Origin: Ornithinimicrobium ciconiae
GTDB taxonomy: Bacteria > Actinomycetota > Actinomycetes > Actinomycetales > Dermatophilaceae
DNA length: 64,000 nucleotides
Direction: 5' to 3'
NCBI RefSeq assembly: GCF_007197575.1
Contig: NZ_CP041616.1
Span: 372,001 to 436,000 of the forward strand
Position numbers and translations under genes: made by a program. This document shows, one piece after another, positions 52,692 to 61,816 of the stretch. The notes below the pieces were generated by a model. The model had not been told where the DNA came from. It did not search any database and saw only the letters and a list, made by a program, of their open reading frames with translations. Position 1 is the first letter of the stretch; every line of letters starts with the position of its first letter.

Positions 52692-55600
52692 ATGGCAGCA
52701 ACGGGGACCGAGCACAGCGCCCACAACCCATCCGGAGCGTTTGGCGAGGCGCTCACGACACTGCGACTCCAGGCTGGCCTGTCCGTGCGAGAGCTCTCGC
52801 GCCGGACCGGCATCCCGTCCGGGACGCTCGGAGGATACTTCAGCGGACGACACCTGCCACCGGCCAACCGTCCGGAGGTCCTCGAGGCGATCGTGACCAC
52901 CTGCGGAGGCACCGCACAGGACGTCGAGGACTGGCGCGCGCGGCTGGTCGACCTGCATCAGGGACGGCGCAGCACAGTGGTGATGCGTCCTCCCTATCGC
53001 GGACTGGCCGGCTTCGGGGTGGAGGATCAGGACCTCTTCTTCGGCCGGGCCGACCTGACCCGTCAGCTGCTCGACCATGTCACGAGCGCCGCCACCCGAG
53101 GCAGCATCGTCCTCGTGGTCGGTGCCTCGGGGACCGGCAAGTCCTCCCTGCTCCGGGCAGGTCTGATCCCCGCCCTGCAGCGACCGGCCCTGGCGCGGGA
53201 CGGCTGGCAGTGTGAGCTGATCACTCCCGGTGTTGAGCCGGCGGCGAACGTCGAGAGGGCTCTCGATCGGCTGAAGAGCAGCCCTCGGGCAGTGCTGGTC
53301 GTCGACCAGTTCGAGGAGTTGTTCACCCTCACCTCGGACGACGACGAGCAGACAGCCACGGTGAAGCGACTGGTCGGGTGGGCAGAGCAGACGACTCCGG
53401 AACGGACCCGGGTGCTGGTGATCGGGCTGCGCGCCGACCGTTATGGCGAGGCGGCGGCACAGCCGGGTCTGGTGACCGGTCTGCGGGACCATCAGGTCCT
53501 GGTGCCGCCGATGAGTGAGGAGGAACTGCGCACCGCGGTCGAGGGCCCGGCCGAGGTCGTCGGCCTTAAGCTCGAGTGGGGGCTGGTGGACGTCATCCTG
53601 TCCGACGTGCGGGCCAGTGACATCACACATGTGCTGCCGCACCTGTCACACACCCTGCAGGCAGCCTGGGAGGACAGTGACCGGCGGCAACTGAGGATCC
53701 GGGACTACAAGGCGGTCGACGGGGTGGCCGGGGCAGTGCGGCGCAGCGCCGAACGGGCCTTTGCCGAGCTGGACGAGGAGGGCCAGGAGGTGGCCCGCAG
53801 CATCATCCTGCGCCTGATCGCCCTCCACCCCGACGCCGGCCCGAGCCGGCGCAGTCAGATCACGGCCGATCTGGTCCGCAGCCACCCCCGCGCCGGCCAG
53901 GTGCTCGACCACCTCATCGACCACCGCCTGCTGACCTCCAGCCAGACCGAGGTGTCGTTGAGCCATGAGGCGCTCATCGCGGCCTGGCCACGGCTGGGGC
54001 AGTGGCTCGACGCCGACCGCTCCGACCTGTTGTTGCGGGAGATGCTCGCCCGCCAGGAGCACACCTGGGCCGAGCACGGACAGGACCCAGAACTCCTGCT
54101 GCGGGGCAGCCTGCTGGAGGCGGTGCGGACCTGGATGCTGACGAACGCCAGCCAGCTCACCGAGGCCGAGACGGCCTACGTCGAGGCGAGCGAGGCCCAG
54201 GCACTGCAACGACGCCGGGAGCGGGGTCGTCAGCACCGTCGGACGCAGCAGCTGCTGGCCGCCGCGGTGTGCCTGGCCCTGGTCGCGGCGCTCGCCGGGG
54301 CGTTTGCCCTGCAGAGCCGCAGCACGGCCGCGACCCAGCGGGACGAGGCCAGGTCTCGCCAGATGGCGCGGGTGGCGGCCACCCTCCAGGAGAACAACGT
54401 CCCGCTGGCCAACCAGGTGGCGCTCGGTGGCTATCAGATCTCCGACACCCGTGAGTCCCGCTCCGCCCTGATCGACGCGACCTCGCTGCCCGTCATGACC
54501 CGGCGGGTGGACCCCGGCGCCCCGCTGACAGCCACCGCGAACGAGACCGGTGACCTGCTCGCGTTCGGCGGCAACGATGGTGCTGTTGACCTCGTGCGGG
54601 TTGACGGGGACCGGATGCAGGACGCCGCCACCGTGACCCTGGACGAGGACGGCACGACGGTGCAGACGGTGGCCTTTGGGGTCGAGGGTCGCCTGCTCGC
54701 GGTGGGCGGCGGGGCCCCCAACGTCCGGCTGTTCGACGTCACCGACCCGGACTCGCCGGTGCTCAGCGCCGAGCTTGCCGTCGACCGGACCGTCTTCGAC
54801 CTCGCCTTCTCCCCGGACGGCAGCCGGCTGCTGGCCGCCGGCGACGAGGATGCGCAGGGCGACGCACAGATCCTGACCTGGACGTATGCCGACGGTCAGT
54901 GGGTGGAAGCAGACCCGGTGGAGGGAGTCTCCGGGTCGATCCGGGGCCTGGACCTGGACGCTGACGGAGGACAGCTGGCGGCGGCGACCACGGGGGGGAA
55001 TCTCTATCTGTGGGCGGTGTCCGACGTCGGCCTGACCGAGACCGCACAGGTGCATGTCGGGGAGGACTCGACGCGGCAGTTCGACATCGACCTCAGCCCC
55101 GACGGCACGCACCTGGCTGCGGTCGGCAGCGACAAGACGCTGCGCCTCTTTGACATCACCGAGGACGGTGCCCTGGAGCCGCTCGCTGAGCTGCCGGATT
55201 TTGACAGCTGGGTCAACTCTGTGTCCTTCACGCCCGACGGTCGCAGCGTCGTCGCGGGCAGCTCGGACAGCACGCTGCGCCTCTACGACATTCCCGACAG
55301 TGGCGCAGCCGCAGCGGTGCGGTCGGTGCTCCCGGTGAGCGCTGCGGTCACCTCGGTCGAGGAGGTCGACGAGGAGCGGATGATCATCACGACGACCGAC
55401 ACCTCGTCCTACCTGTGGCATCGCACCGAGGGCGTGCTGCCGCTGTCTGGGGACACCGTCTTCATCACCGCAGCATCGTCGGACGGCTCCCGGTCCATCA
55501 CCTCCTCCGGCACAGCCGACGGGCACCTCTATCTGTGGGACACCACGCAACCGCGCACCCCTGTGCTCCTCGCCCCGCTGCTGGCGCCGGCGAGTGCTGG

Positions 55601-56465
55601 CGTGATGGATGGTGCCGCGACCATCAGCTCCACCGGGGATATCGTGGCCAGTGGCACCTCGACCGGTCACGTGGTCGCCTGGGACGTCAGCGACCCGGCC
55701 GACCCGCAACTGCTCGTGGACGTGCAGGTCGGCGAGAAGTATGTCGAGCACTCCGCCTTCTTCGACGGTGACCGGCGCATCGTTGCCGCCAGCAACGACG
55801 GCGTGCTGTCGGTGCTCTCGCTCGAGGACCCAGATCGGGTGGTGGCCCAAGAGACCCCCGACGACCCGGTGCTGACAGTGGCGGGGAGCGAGAGCGGCAT
55901 CATCGCGACGGGTGGGACCCTGGGCGGTGTCCAGCTGTGGGACGGCACCGACCTGGCTGGGGGTCCGATCAGCACGATCGACGTCGAGCTGTCGATCTTT
56001 GCGCTGGACTTCGCCGCAGGCGGCAACCTGCTCGCCGTGGGTGGGGCCAACAGCCAGCTGCAGCTCTATGACGTGAGCGACCCGGCCGCGCCGGTCAAGG
56101 TCGGGCCCACCCTGACCGGCCCGGCCGCCACGGTCTACTCCGTGGCGTTCTCCCCGGACGGCTCACGGGTGGCCGCGGCCGTCCTGGACGGCACGGTCTG
56201 GGTCTGGCGCCAGGAGGGGCAGGACTATGTCTCCGAGCTCGTGCTGCGTTCGTCCCAGGCCTCTCTGACCGCCGTGGGCTGGGTTGACGGTCGCCACCTG
56301 CTCGCCGGAGGCCAGCAGGGGCGTGCCTACATGTGGTTGGTGGATGCGCCGGCAGCGGCAGAGTTCGTCTGTGCCACGACCGGCACCCCGGCCACGGAGC
56401 TGGAGTGGACGACCCATCTTCCGGGCATCGACTATGAGCCACCCTGCGGCCGGCAGACTCGCTGA
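52692..56465 (+). CDS. HTH-STAND ATPase-WD40 signalling protein
   Basis: This is a large protein of about 1257 residues. The N-terminal HTH (about 15-75: FGEALTTLRLQAGLSVRELSRRTGIPSGTLGGYFSGRH) is XRE-like. An nSTAND1 P-loop ATPase follows, with PYRGLAGFGVEDQDLFFGR, Walker A VVGASGTGKSSLLRAG and Walker B-like VLVVDQFEELFT, then ISLSHEALIAAWPRL-type (SLSHEALIAAWPRL) and one transmembrane helix (about 530-550). The rest is two WD40-like propellers (repeats such as AFSPDGSRLLAAG and SFTPDGRSVVAG) ending CGRQTR. Such proteins are signal hubs or conflict/defence sensors in actinobacteria. The trigger and effector are unknown; no nuclease or peptidase domain is visible. Confidence 0.9.
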   Translation: MAATGTEHSAHNPSGAFGEALTTLRLQAGLSVRELSRRTGIPSGTLGGYFSGRHLPPANRPEVLEAIVTTCGGTAQDVEDWRARLVDLHQGRRSTVVMRPPYRGLAGFGVEDQDLFFGRADLTRQLLDHVTSAATRGSIVLVVGASGTGKSSLLRAGLIPALQRPALARDGWQCELITPGVEPAANVERALDRLKSSPRAVLVVDQFEELFTLTSDDDEQTATVKRLVGWAEQTTPERTRVLVIGLRADRYGEAAAQPGLVTGLRDHQVLVPPMSEEELRTAVEGPAEVVGLKLEWGLVDVILSDVRASDITHVLPHLSHTLQAAWEDSDRRQLRIRDYKAVDGVAGAVRRSAERAFAELDEEGQEVARSIILRLIALHPDAGPSRRSQITADLVRSHPRAGQVLDHLIDHRLLTSSQTEVSLSHEALIAAWPRLGQWLDADRSDLLLREMLARQEHTWAEHGQDPELLLRGSLLEAVRTWMLTNASQLTEAETAYVEASEAQALQRRRERGRQHRRTQQLLAAAVCLALVAALAGAFALQSRSTAATQRDEARSRQMARVAATLQENNVPLANQVALGGYQISDTRESRSALIDATSLPVMTRRVDPGAPLTATANETGDLLAFGGNDGAVDLVRVDGDRMQDAATVTLDEDGTTVQTVAFGVEGRLLAVGGGAPNVRLFDVTDPDSPVLSAELAVDRTVFDLAFSPDGSRLLAAGDEDAQGDAQILTWTYADGQWVEADPVEGVSGSIRGLDLDADGGQLAAATTGGNLYLWAVSDVGLTETAQVHVGEDSTRQFDIDLSPDGTHLAAVGSDKTLRLFDITEDGALEPLAELPDFDSWVNSVSFTPDGRSVVAGSSDSTLRLYDIPDSGAAAAVRSVLPVSAAVTSVEEVDEERMIITTTDTSSYLWHRTEGVLPLSGDTVFITAASSDGSRSITSSGTADGHLYLWDTTQPRTPVLLAPLLAPASAGVMDGAATISSTGDIVASGTSTGHVVAWDVSDPADPQLLVDVQVGEKYVEHSAFFDGDRRIVAASNDGVLSVLSLEDPDRVVAQETPDDPVLTVAGSESGIIATGGTLGGVQLWDGTDLAGGPISTIDVELSIFALDFAAGGNLLAVGGANSQLQLYDVSDPAAPVKVGPTLTGPAATVYSVAFSPDGSRVAAAVLDGTVWVWRQEGQDYVSELVLRSSQASLTAVGWVDGRHLLAGGQQGRAYMWLVDAPAAAEFVCATTGTPATELEWTTHLPGIDYEPPCGRQTR

Positions 56466-56502
56466 GACAGCGTTGCGACAGAGATAGGGTAGGAACCGCG
56501 GT

Positions 56503-56859
56503 GTGCGTCTCATCTGTTTCCGAACCCTGCCGGTCCCTCGTCAGCGCTCCGGACCCGCGTGGGCGTTCGGCCTGCTCACGGTCGCTGTGCTGTCGGGGTG
56601 TGGTGGAGGGGTCCCGTTTGCTGCCGGGTCGACCACCTGCTTCGCCTTCGGTGAACTGTCCCTGACCGAGCGCACCGCCCTCTTGGCGGAGTTGCTGGTG
56701 GAAGCGGGACTCGACCCCCACGCGCAGGGGAACGAACTCGGCATACGCACAGCGGTCGACGACTTCTGCGGCTCCGCGACCGTCCCCCTCAGTGGGGCCA
56801 GCCGCAACCTGGACGAGCCGATCCTGGATGCCGTGGACTGGGACGCCGAGAGCTGGTGA
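56503..56859 (+). CDS. Small lipoprotein with a two-cysteine helical domain
   Basis: This 118-residue protein (GTG start after TAGGAA) has a lipoprotein signal with lipobox LSGC near residue 32. A short helical domain TTCFAFGELSLTERTALLAELL to VDDFCG follows, bracketed by two cysteines. That layout resembles small HdeA/DUF732-like domains. Function is unknown. It sits between the STAND-WD40 gene and the propeller protein gene on the same strand. Confidence 0.7.
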   Translation: MRLICFRTLPVPRQRSGPAWAFGLLTVAVLSGCGGGVPFAAGSTTCFAFGELSLTERTALLAELLVEAGLDPHAQGNELGIRTAVDDFCGSATVPLSGASRNLDEPILDAVDWDAESW

Positions 56860-56938
56860 TGGGGCGGGCAGCGGTCCACCGGGCCTGGGCGGGCACCGCG
56901 ACGCAACCGCGACACCGCCACGACAGAGCCTTCCTACA

Positions 56939-56952
56939 GTCTCCCGGGAGAC
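56939..56952. promoter_or_regulatory. Perfect 14-bp palindrome before the propeller-protein gene
   Basis: GTCTCCCGGGAGAC is a perfect palindrome ending just before the ribosome-binding site GAGAGGGG. It could be a repressor operator. No other copy was seen in the window. Confidence 0.35.
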
Positions 56953-56967
56953 GAGAGGGGCAGTTTG

Positions 56968-58668
56968 ATGACCGACACTTCCGCGTGGACCCCGGCTCCG
57001 CTGGAGCCCGACCTGCCATGGGACCCAGAGACCGATCCGTCCGGTCAGGGACACGGACCTGCGACACCGGTGAGTCCGCAGGGGCAGCCACGACGCCGTC
57101 GGTGGCTGGGGCTGGCGCTCGCCCTGCTGGTGCTGTCGGTGATCGCCGTGGGTGTGTGGTTGCTGTTCCTGAAGCCGGCGGGCGGCGCGACCGCGTCAGA
57201 CGTGCCGGTCGCGGACCTGACGGCTGCCCCGGAGGAGGCCTGGACCTATAAGTACGCCCCCCGCGGCGAGGAGGAGTGGATCGCGCCGTCGGCTGCCGTC
57301 TATGCCGTCGGCAACGACCGCCTCCTGGTCAAGGCCGACCTGGACTCCTCGACCTACTACGAGGCTGGGACCTCGTCCTGGTACCCCGGCTATCCGGAGC
57401 ACTACGCCGCGGGCTTTGCCGACGGCACGCGCTACCAGGAGGCGATGGAGGCATACCAGCAGGACTCCTGGGGCAACGCCTACCCGTCCTACGAGGACTA
57501 CTTCGGTCTGGGCGGGGCGACCTACGCCTCGGCGGTCAATGATGCTGAGTCCTATCAGGGGTGGTTCGACGGGTTCGGGGACGCCGAGTTCGAGCGGGGC
57601 GAAGGGGCCAGCAGGGCGCAGCAGCCGGACGCCCCGCCGACGCTCGGTCACATCGTCATGATCGACAGGTCCACCGGGAAAGAGCTGTGGACCGCGGACC
57701 TGGAGGCCTTGGCGTTCGAGCCCGGCAGCTCGTCGGTGAGCATCCTGCCACTGTCAGCCGAGGGACACGTCGTCGTGTCGGTCATCACGTTTGACGAGGG
57801 CCTGACGTCAGTGACCGTCACGGCGCTGGACCCCGCAGACGGCACCCCCGTGTCGGAGGTCGAGCTGAGCGACGTTGCTGTCATCAGCAGCGCCGACGTG
57901 GGTGCGCCCCTGATCGTCCTGGACGAGGACGGGGTCCGGCGCCTGGACACCGGGGACCTGGCAGGTGACTACGTCTGGTCTGCCGGGATCCCCGGGGTGC
58001 ATCCTGAGGGTGGAGCCAGCGTCGTCGACGGCTATCTGCAGATCACCACCGAGGATGGCCCCTGGTGGCTGGACGCCGCCTCCGGCTATGAGCCGGAGTG
58101 GTTCGAGGGGTGGGAGCCAGAGGTGTCCTACCGGGTCATCGGCGACGTGGTGCTGCGGCAGGAGTCCAGCAGCTTCGGCTACTACCTGGACGGGCTGGAT
58201 CGCACGGGCAAGACCCTCTGGGCCGGTGACGCCGAGCAGGTCTTCACCGCCGAGGGCAGTGGTGGTGAGGTGCTCCTGAAGGCCGAGGCGACTGAGGACG
58301 GCACCTATGAGTACCTGATGCGTCTGGATCCGAGCACCGGGGACCCGATGTGGGACGAGGAGTATGACGACACGTTCAGCTGGGTGACCGGCACGGTGGC
58401 CGGTGGTCTGGTGCTCAACGAGGGAGACCGCTCGGTCATCCTTGACCTGGACAGCGGTGAACGCAGCCAGCGACTCAGGGGCAGCGCCGACTACCTCGGC
58501 ACGCGGGTCGCCTACGGACATGACGAGGGCAGGCTGCAGGCCTGGGACGTCGAGGACGGGACGGCGCTGTGGTCGATGCGGGTGTCGGGCACCGAGTCAC
58601 TGCGCCGGGCCGGGGACGCGCTCCTGGTGGAGGACACCGCCCGTCGCGAGATCTCGTTGCTGCAGTGA
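56968..58668 (+). CDS. Membrane-anchored PQQ-like beta-propeller protein
   Basis: This 566-residue protein has a Pro/Gly-rich cytoplasmic start, one transmembrane helix (about 45-67: LGLALALLVLSVIAVGVWLLF) and an outer beta-propeller with PQQ-like blades (IDRSTGKELWTADL, LDPADGTPVSEVEL, LDPSTGDPMWDEE, AWDVEDGTALWS). Between them is a Tyr/Trp-rich insert (about 110-195) with repeated YPS and SYQGWFDG. No PQQ-enzyme metal or cofactor residues are evident, so it is a binding scaffold rather than a dehydrogenase. ATG 56968 with GAGAGGGG upstream. Confidence 0.82.
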   Translation: MTDTSAWTPAPLEPDLPWDPETDPSGQGHGPATPVSPQGQPRRRRWLGLALALLVLSVIAVGVWLLFLKPAGGATASDVPVADLTAAPEEAWTYKYAPRGEEEWIAPSAAVYAVGNDRLLVKADLDSSTYYEAGTSSWYPGYPEHYAAGFADGTRYQEAMEAYQQDSWGNAYPSYEDYFGLGGATYASAVNDAESYQGWFDGFGDAEFERGEGASRAQQPDAPPTLGHIVMIDRSTGKELWTADLEALAFEPGSSSVSILPLSAEGHVVVSVITFDEGLTSVTVTALDPADGTPVSEVELSDVAVISSADVGAPLIVLDEDGVRRLDTGDLAGDYVWSAGIPGVHPEGGASVVDGYLQITTEDGPWWLDAASGYEPEWFEGWEPEVSYRVIGDVVLRQESSSFGYYLDGLDRTGKTLWAGDAEQVFTAEGSGGEVLLKAEATEDGTYEYLMRLDPSTGDPMWDEEYDDTFSWVTGTVAGGLVLNEGDRSVILDLDSGERSQRLRGSADYLGTRVAYGHDEGRLQAWDVEDGTALWSMRVSGTESLRRAGDALLVEDTARREISLLQ

Positions 58669-58840
58669 CCCGCACCGGCTGAGGTGAGCCGGGCTGCGCC
58701 GTGCTCGGGAGATCCACCCTCAAGCGTCTGCACAATCGCTGGCAGTTCGTGGCGCTGGTCGCCCCTGCGGGCCGTTGACCTGCAGGGATGTCGGATCCAA
58801 CGAGTTTCTATGGTCGAACTGCCAGTGGGTTTGCACGTAC

Positions 58841-58884
58841 GGGCGCGGTGGGGGGGCAGGCTCGGCGGGCGCGGTGGGGGGGCA
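58841..58884. repeat. 18-bp G-rich direct repeat in a convergent gap
   Basis: GGGCGCGGTGGGGGGGCA occurs at 58841-58858 and again at 58867-58884. The 253-base gap 58669-58921 between the propeller gene and the convergent lipoprotein gene holds nothing else I can identify. G7 runs could form G-quadruplexes in RNA or DNA. Confidence 0.75.
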
Positions 58885-58921
58885 TGGTGGGCGCGCTCCG
58901 GGGTGGGGCTTGGCGCCGTGC

Positions 58922-59545
58922 TCAGGACAGGTCGTAGGACGAGCGTGCGAGGCGGAAGCTGTAACCGGTCGAGTCCTCGGAGCACTGGACACCGTCGGTG
59001 TCGCTGAGGCAGGTGAAGCCGTGCCGCATCATCACCGAACCGTAGGACAGGGTCGCGCCCTGCACCTCGTGCCGGACGCCGAACATGCTGTGCTCGGAGC
59101 AGACCCACTGGGCCTGCTGCCCCGCACGCAGGAGGAGTGTGTCCGCCTCGGTGGCCCGGCAGCCGGGGAAGGTGTGTGAGGGGGTGTAGTCGCGGTCGGC
59201 GATCTGACAGGCCACCCACTCGGGACCGATGCCGCAGGCCACGTTGGTGGAGGGCATCAGAAACGCGGCGTCGGGAGCGCTGGTGCCCGACCACGGGTTG
59301 GCCGGGTCGGCGGTGCCCTCCGTCGCCACACCGCCGCCCGTAGCCGATGCCGTGCCGTCCTGGCTCTGCGCCGAGCCGGTGCTCTGGCTGCTGTCGCCCG
59401 GTCCCTTCGGGGCCGCCCGGTCATGGGAACCACCCGCCGAGAGGTCCTGTCGACCCCCGGCCGGCTCGGCTCCCGGAGCCGCGGAGCCCCCACCGCACCC
59501 GGCGAGAAGGAGGCCGGCGCTGACCACAGCTGTTATCCATCGCAT
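58922..59545 (-). CDS. Cysteine-rich lipoprotein of unknown function
   Basis: This protein of about 207 residues has a lipoprotein signal MRWITAVVSAGLLLAGC (ATG at 59545). A Ser/Gly/Gln-rich low-complexity spacer (about 25-75) follows, then a compact domain with six cysteines (VACGIGPEWVACQI, FPGCRA, WVCSEH, FTCLSD, VQCSED). The pattern suggests three disulfides outside the cell. I recognise no function. The frame is open further upstream but without a plausible signal there. Confidence 0.78.
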   Translation of the reverse strand: MRWITAVVSAGLLLAGCGGGSAAPGAEPAGGRQDLSAGGSHDRAAPKGPGDSSQSTGSAQSQDGTASATGGGVATEGTADPANPWSGTSAPDAAFLMPSTNVACGIGPEWVACQIADRDYTPSHTFPGCRATEADTLLLRAGQQAQWVCSEHSMFGVRHEVQGATLSYGSVMMRHGFTCLSDTDGVQCSEDSTGYSFRLARSSYDLS

Positions 59546-59692
59546 GCGAGACACAGCATGGTGTCTATCCCAGCCATGTCGTGGATGTGTCGCGCTCACG
59601 CGCCGAGATCGACCACCGTGTGACATATGTCGTCTTGGACTCTGCGGCGTGTGTCACTGACGCGAGGCCCGCGATATGACCAGAGTGGGGGC

Positions 59693-59875
59693 ATGGACAG
59701 ACAGAAGCTTGCCTATCTCGCTCTCGTCGTCACGATCATCTACGGGGGACTCTTCGCAGTTATCGGGGATGGTGCTCGCACGACCTATGCAGTCATCGGC
59801 GCGATCATCGTGGCGATCAGCTGGGTCAGCGTGGGGATGCTCGGTCGGGACGAGAACGACCCCGCCGGCACCTAA
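59693..59875 (+). CDS. Small two-helix membrane protein (60 aa)
   Basis: This 60-residue peptide is almost entirely two hydrophobic segments (LAYLALVVTIIYGGLFAVIG and YAVIGAIIVAISWVSVGML) with a short acidic tail ENDPAGT. The start is the ATG at 59693. It diverges from the cysteine-rich lipoprotein. Function is unknown; micropeptides of this shape can be regulators of membrane complexes. The following gap 59876-60017 shows no clear feature. Confidence 0.65.
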   Translation: MDRQKLAYLALVVTIIYGGLFAVIGDGARTTYAVIGAIIVAISWVSVGMLGRDENDPAGT

Positions 59876-60017
59876 CGACTGATCGCGGGCGTCTCACCGG
59901 CGTCACCCTTCACCCCGACTGCGTGTGGTCTCACCTGCGGCACACGGTTGCAGTCGCGGCTGCGTGTCTCATCGACCTCTCATCTGCCTGTTGTTAAGTT
60001 GCTCGTTCAATGAGTAG

Positions 60018-61226
60018 GTGCAGGTGAGTCAGATGCTGCCACGTGGGGCTCGGTCCCTGTGGTCGGATGTCAGCGGCACGGCCAGACGGGGGGTCGCGCC
60101 GCTGGTGCGGCGGGTCCGGACCTTGGTCCGCCCGGGTGAGGGACGGCATACGCCTGCCGACCGGGTCCACCTCAGTCAGGTGGACCGGGCCGCTGTCGCG
60201 TTGGAGGTCCTCCGTCAGATCGAGCGACGGGAGCCGGCGCTGCCCACGGCCCGGGAGCCTCGGGAGTTCCTCGTCCGCGACCGGGCGGTGCGTCGGCCCG
60301 GCCCGCCCGACGACCTGCGCACCATGCTGCCGGCGCCGCTGCGGGGCGAGTGGGATCACACCCAGCCTGATTTGCGGCGCGTCACCGCACGTGTGGCGGC
60401 CGACGTGATCGTCCGCGCGAAGTTCGACCTGGGTGAGCAGGTCAAGCTGCGCGCTGCCTACGGCACGCAGCGACGCACGGTGGCCGTGCAGCCGGTGCGA
60501 CCCAATGGCACCTGTGGGATCACGAACGCCGTCCGCGCCCACGAGGTCGTCAATCGCTATGCACCCGGCCTGGTCCCGGTGATGCGAGGCCATGGCGAGG
60601 TCGGACCTGGTCTGCGCTACCTGGTGGAGGACTGGGTCGACGGGGTGCCGCTGGCCAACTCCCAGCGCATGGCCGAGAAGATGTCCTTCATCCTCGAGGG
60701 GCTCGACCGCGTGCACGAGGGCTACGGCGTGCACACCACCCGGGCCAGTGAGATCTGGCCCGCGGGGTTCCGGGAGCAGTGGCAGAGCGTGCGGGAGGCG
60801 GAGCTGGTCCCTGTCGACGTCGGTGACTGGGTGGCTGGCCTCCTCGCCGCGGACAAGCTGCTGCGGGTCTCCTGGTCACACGGCGACCTGGTCGCCTCCA
60901 ACGTGCTCGGCACCGACGACGGTGTCGTCCTCATCGACTGGGAGCACTCCGGTGAGCGTCCGCTGATGCACGACGCCGCCAAGCTGCACCTCTTTGCCGC
61001 GGACAAGGACGCGCTGCTCGGCACGCTCCTGGTGGAGTGGGGCGGCTCCGAGGACTCAGGTGGTTACACGCCTGCCGAGGAGTTGGCGCTCGTGCATGCC
61101 CGCTTCCTTGCGCGGGCGCCGGTCAGGATGGCCGAGCTGGCCGGCCACAAGCGGCAGGGCGTCCATGCCCGTCAGGTGAAGCGGCAGGTCGGTCGCCTCG
61201 CCGACGTGCTGGAGCTGGCCGGCTGA
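60018..61226 (+). CDS. Aminoglycoside-phosphotransferase-fold kinase
   Basis: This 402-residue protein (GTG start) has a C-terminal APH/choline-kinase-like catalytic core: the catalytic loop SWSHGDLVASNVLG and the metal motif VLIDWEHSG. The N-terminal 140 residues are basic and lack a recognisable domain, and no canonical ATP-lysine/G-loop is obvious. Members phosphorylate sugars, choline or antibiotics; the substrate here is unknown. There is no membrane segment or neighbour to place it in a pathway. Confidence 0.8.
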   Translation: MQVSQMLPRGARSLWSDVSGTARRGVAPLVRRVRTLVRPGEGRHTPADRVHLSQVDRAAVALEVLRQIERREPALPTAREPREFLVRDRAVRRPGPPDDLRTMLPAPLRGEWDHTQPDLRRVTARVAADVIVRAKFDLGEQVKLRAAYGTQRRTVAVQPVRPNGTCGITNAVRAHEVVNRYAPGLVPVMRGHGEVGPGLRYLVEDWVDGVPLANSQRMAEKMSFILEGLDRVHEGYGVHTTRASEIWPAGFREQWQSVREAELVPVDVGDWVAGLLAADKLLRVSWSHGDLVASNVLGTDDGVVLIDWEHSGERPLMHDAAKLHLFAADKDALLGTLLVEWGGSEDSGGYTPAEELALVHARFLARAPVRMAELAGHKRQGVHARQVKRQVGRLADVLELAG

Positions 61227-61361
61227 GGCGAGTTGCCGGCATACCGCGCGATGAGGGGTGTTGCGTCGACACTGTCGGTGCGCCGTGCTTGAGTTGGTCA
61301 CCACGATCCCGTATGCCGGTCGGCCCGTTGACTGACCGGTCGCCGACCCGAGGAGACCAGT

Positions 61362-61745
61362 GTGCGTCCTGTCATCGACCACTTCGGTATCAACTGCGCG
61401 GACCTGGCGGCCAGCGCACACTTCTACGACAGGGTCCTGGCGACCCTGGGGATGCGACGCCTGCTCGACCATGAGGTGGCCCTGGGCTACGGGCGGGACT
61501 TCCCGGCGTTCTGGATCGGCAGCGGTGCGGCCGAGGGGCCCAACCGCGAGACCCACATCGCCTTCCATGCCGGGAGCGAGGACGAGGTGCGGGCCTTCCA
61601 CGAGGCAGCGCTGGCCCTCGGCGCCGTGGAGCTCCACGCGCCGCGGCTCTGGCCGGAGTACCACGAGGGATACTTCGGCGCCTTCGTGCGTGACCCGGAC
61701 GGTAATAACGTCGAGGCCGTCTTTCACGGGGGCGGTCCCGAGTAA
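61362..61745 (+). CDS. VOC-family (glyoxalase-like) protein
   Basis: This 127-residue single glyoxalase/bleomycin-resistance-fold protein reads IDHFGINCADLAASAHFYDRVLATLGM, THIAFHA, and FGAFVRDPDGNNVEAVFH with the metal Glu. Members include lactoylglutathione lyase and dioxygenase-like enzymes. GTG start after AGGAG. The gap before it (61227-61361) carries CGGCATAC and GTATGCCG in opposite orientation, discussed under findings. Confidence 0.9.
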   Translation: MRPVIDHFGINCADLAASAHFYDRVLATLGMRRLLDHEVALGYGRDFPAFWIGSGAAEGPNRETHIAFHAGSEDEVRAFHEAALALGAVELHAPRLWPEYHEGYFGAFVRDPDGNNVEAVFHGGGPE

Positions 61746-61816
61746 CTCATCGGCCACACGTTGTGCCATGGCCGGGTCCCTTGCGGTGCTGTCGGCGAGA
61801 GGCTACCTTGTGATGC

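Noticed and set aside
53646..55850. 734-codon frame opposite the WD40 gene
   Set aside because: The composition is unlike a real protein, and the plus strand carries an unmistakable WD40 protein.
51558..56465. A complete known anti-phage system (Avs/STAND type)
   Set aside because: No recognised effector domain such as a nuclease, TIR or pore is fused or adjacent, so assigning a known system is not justified.
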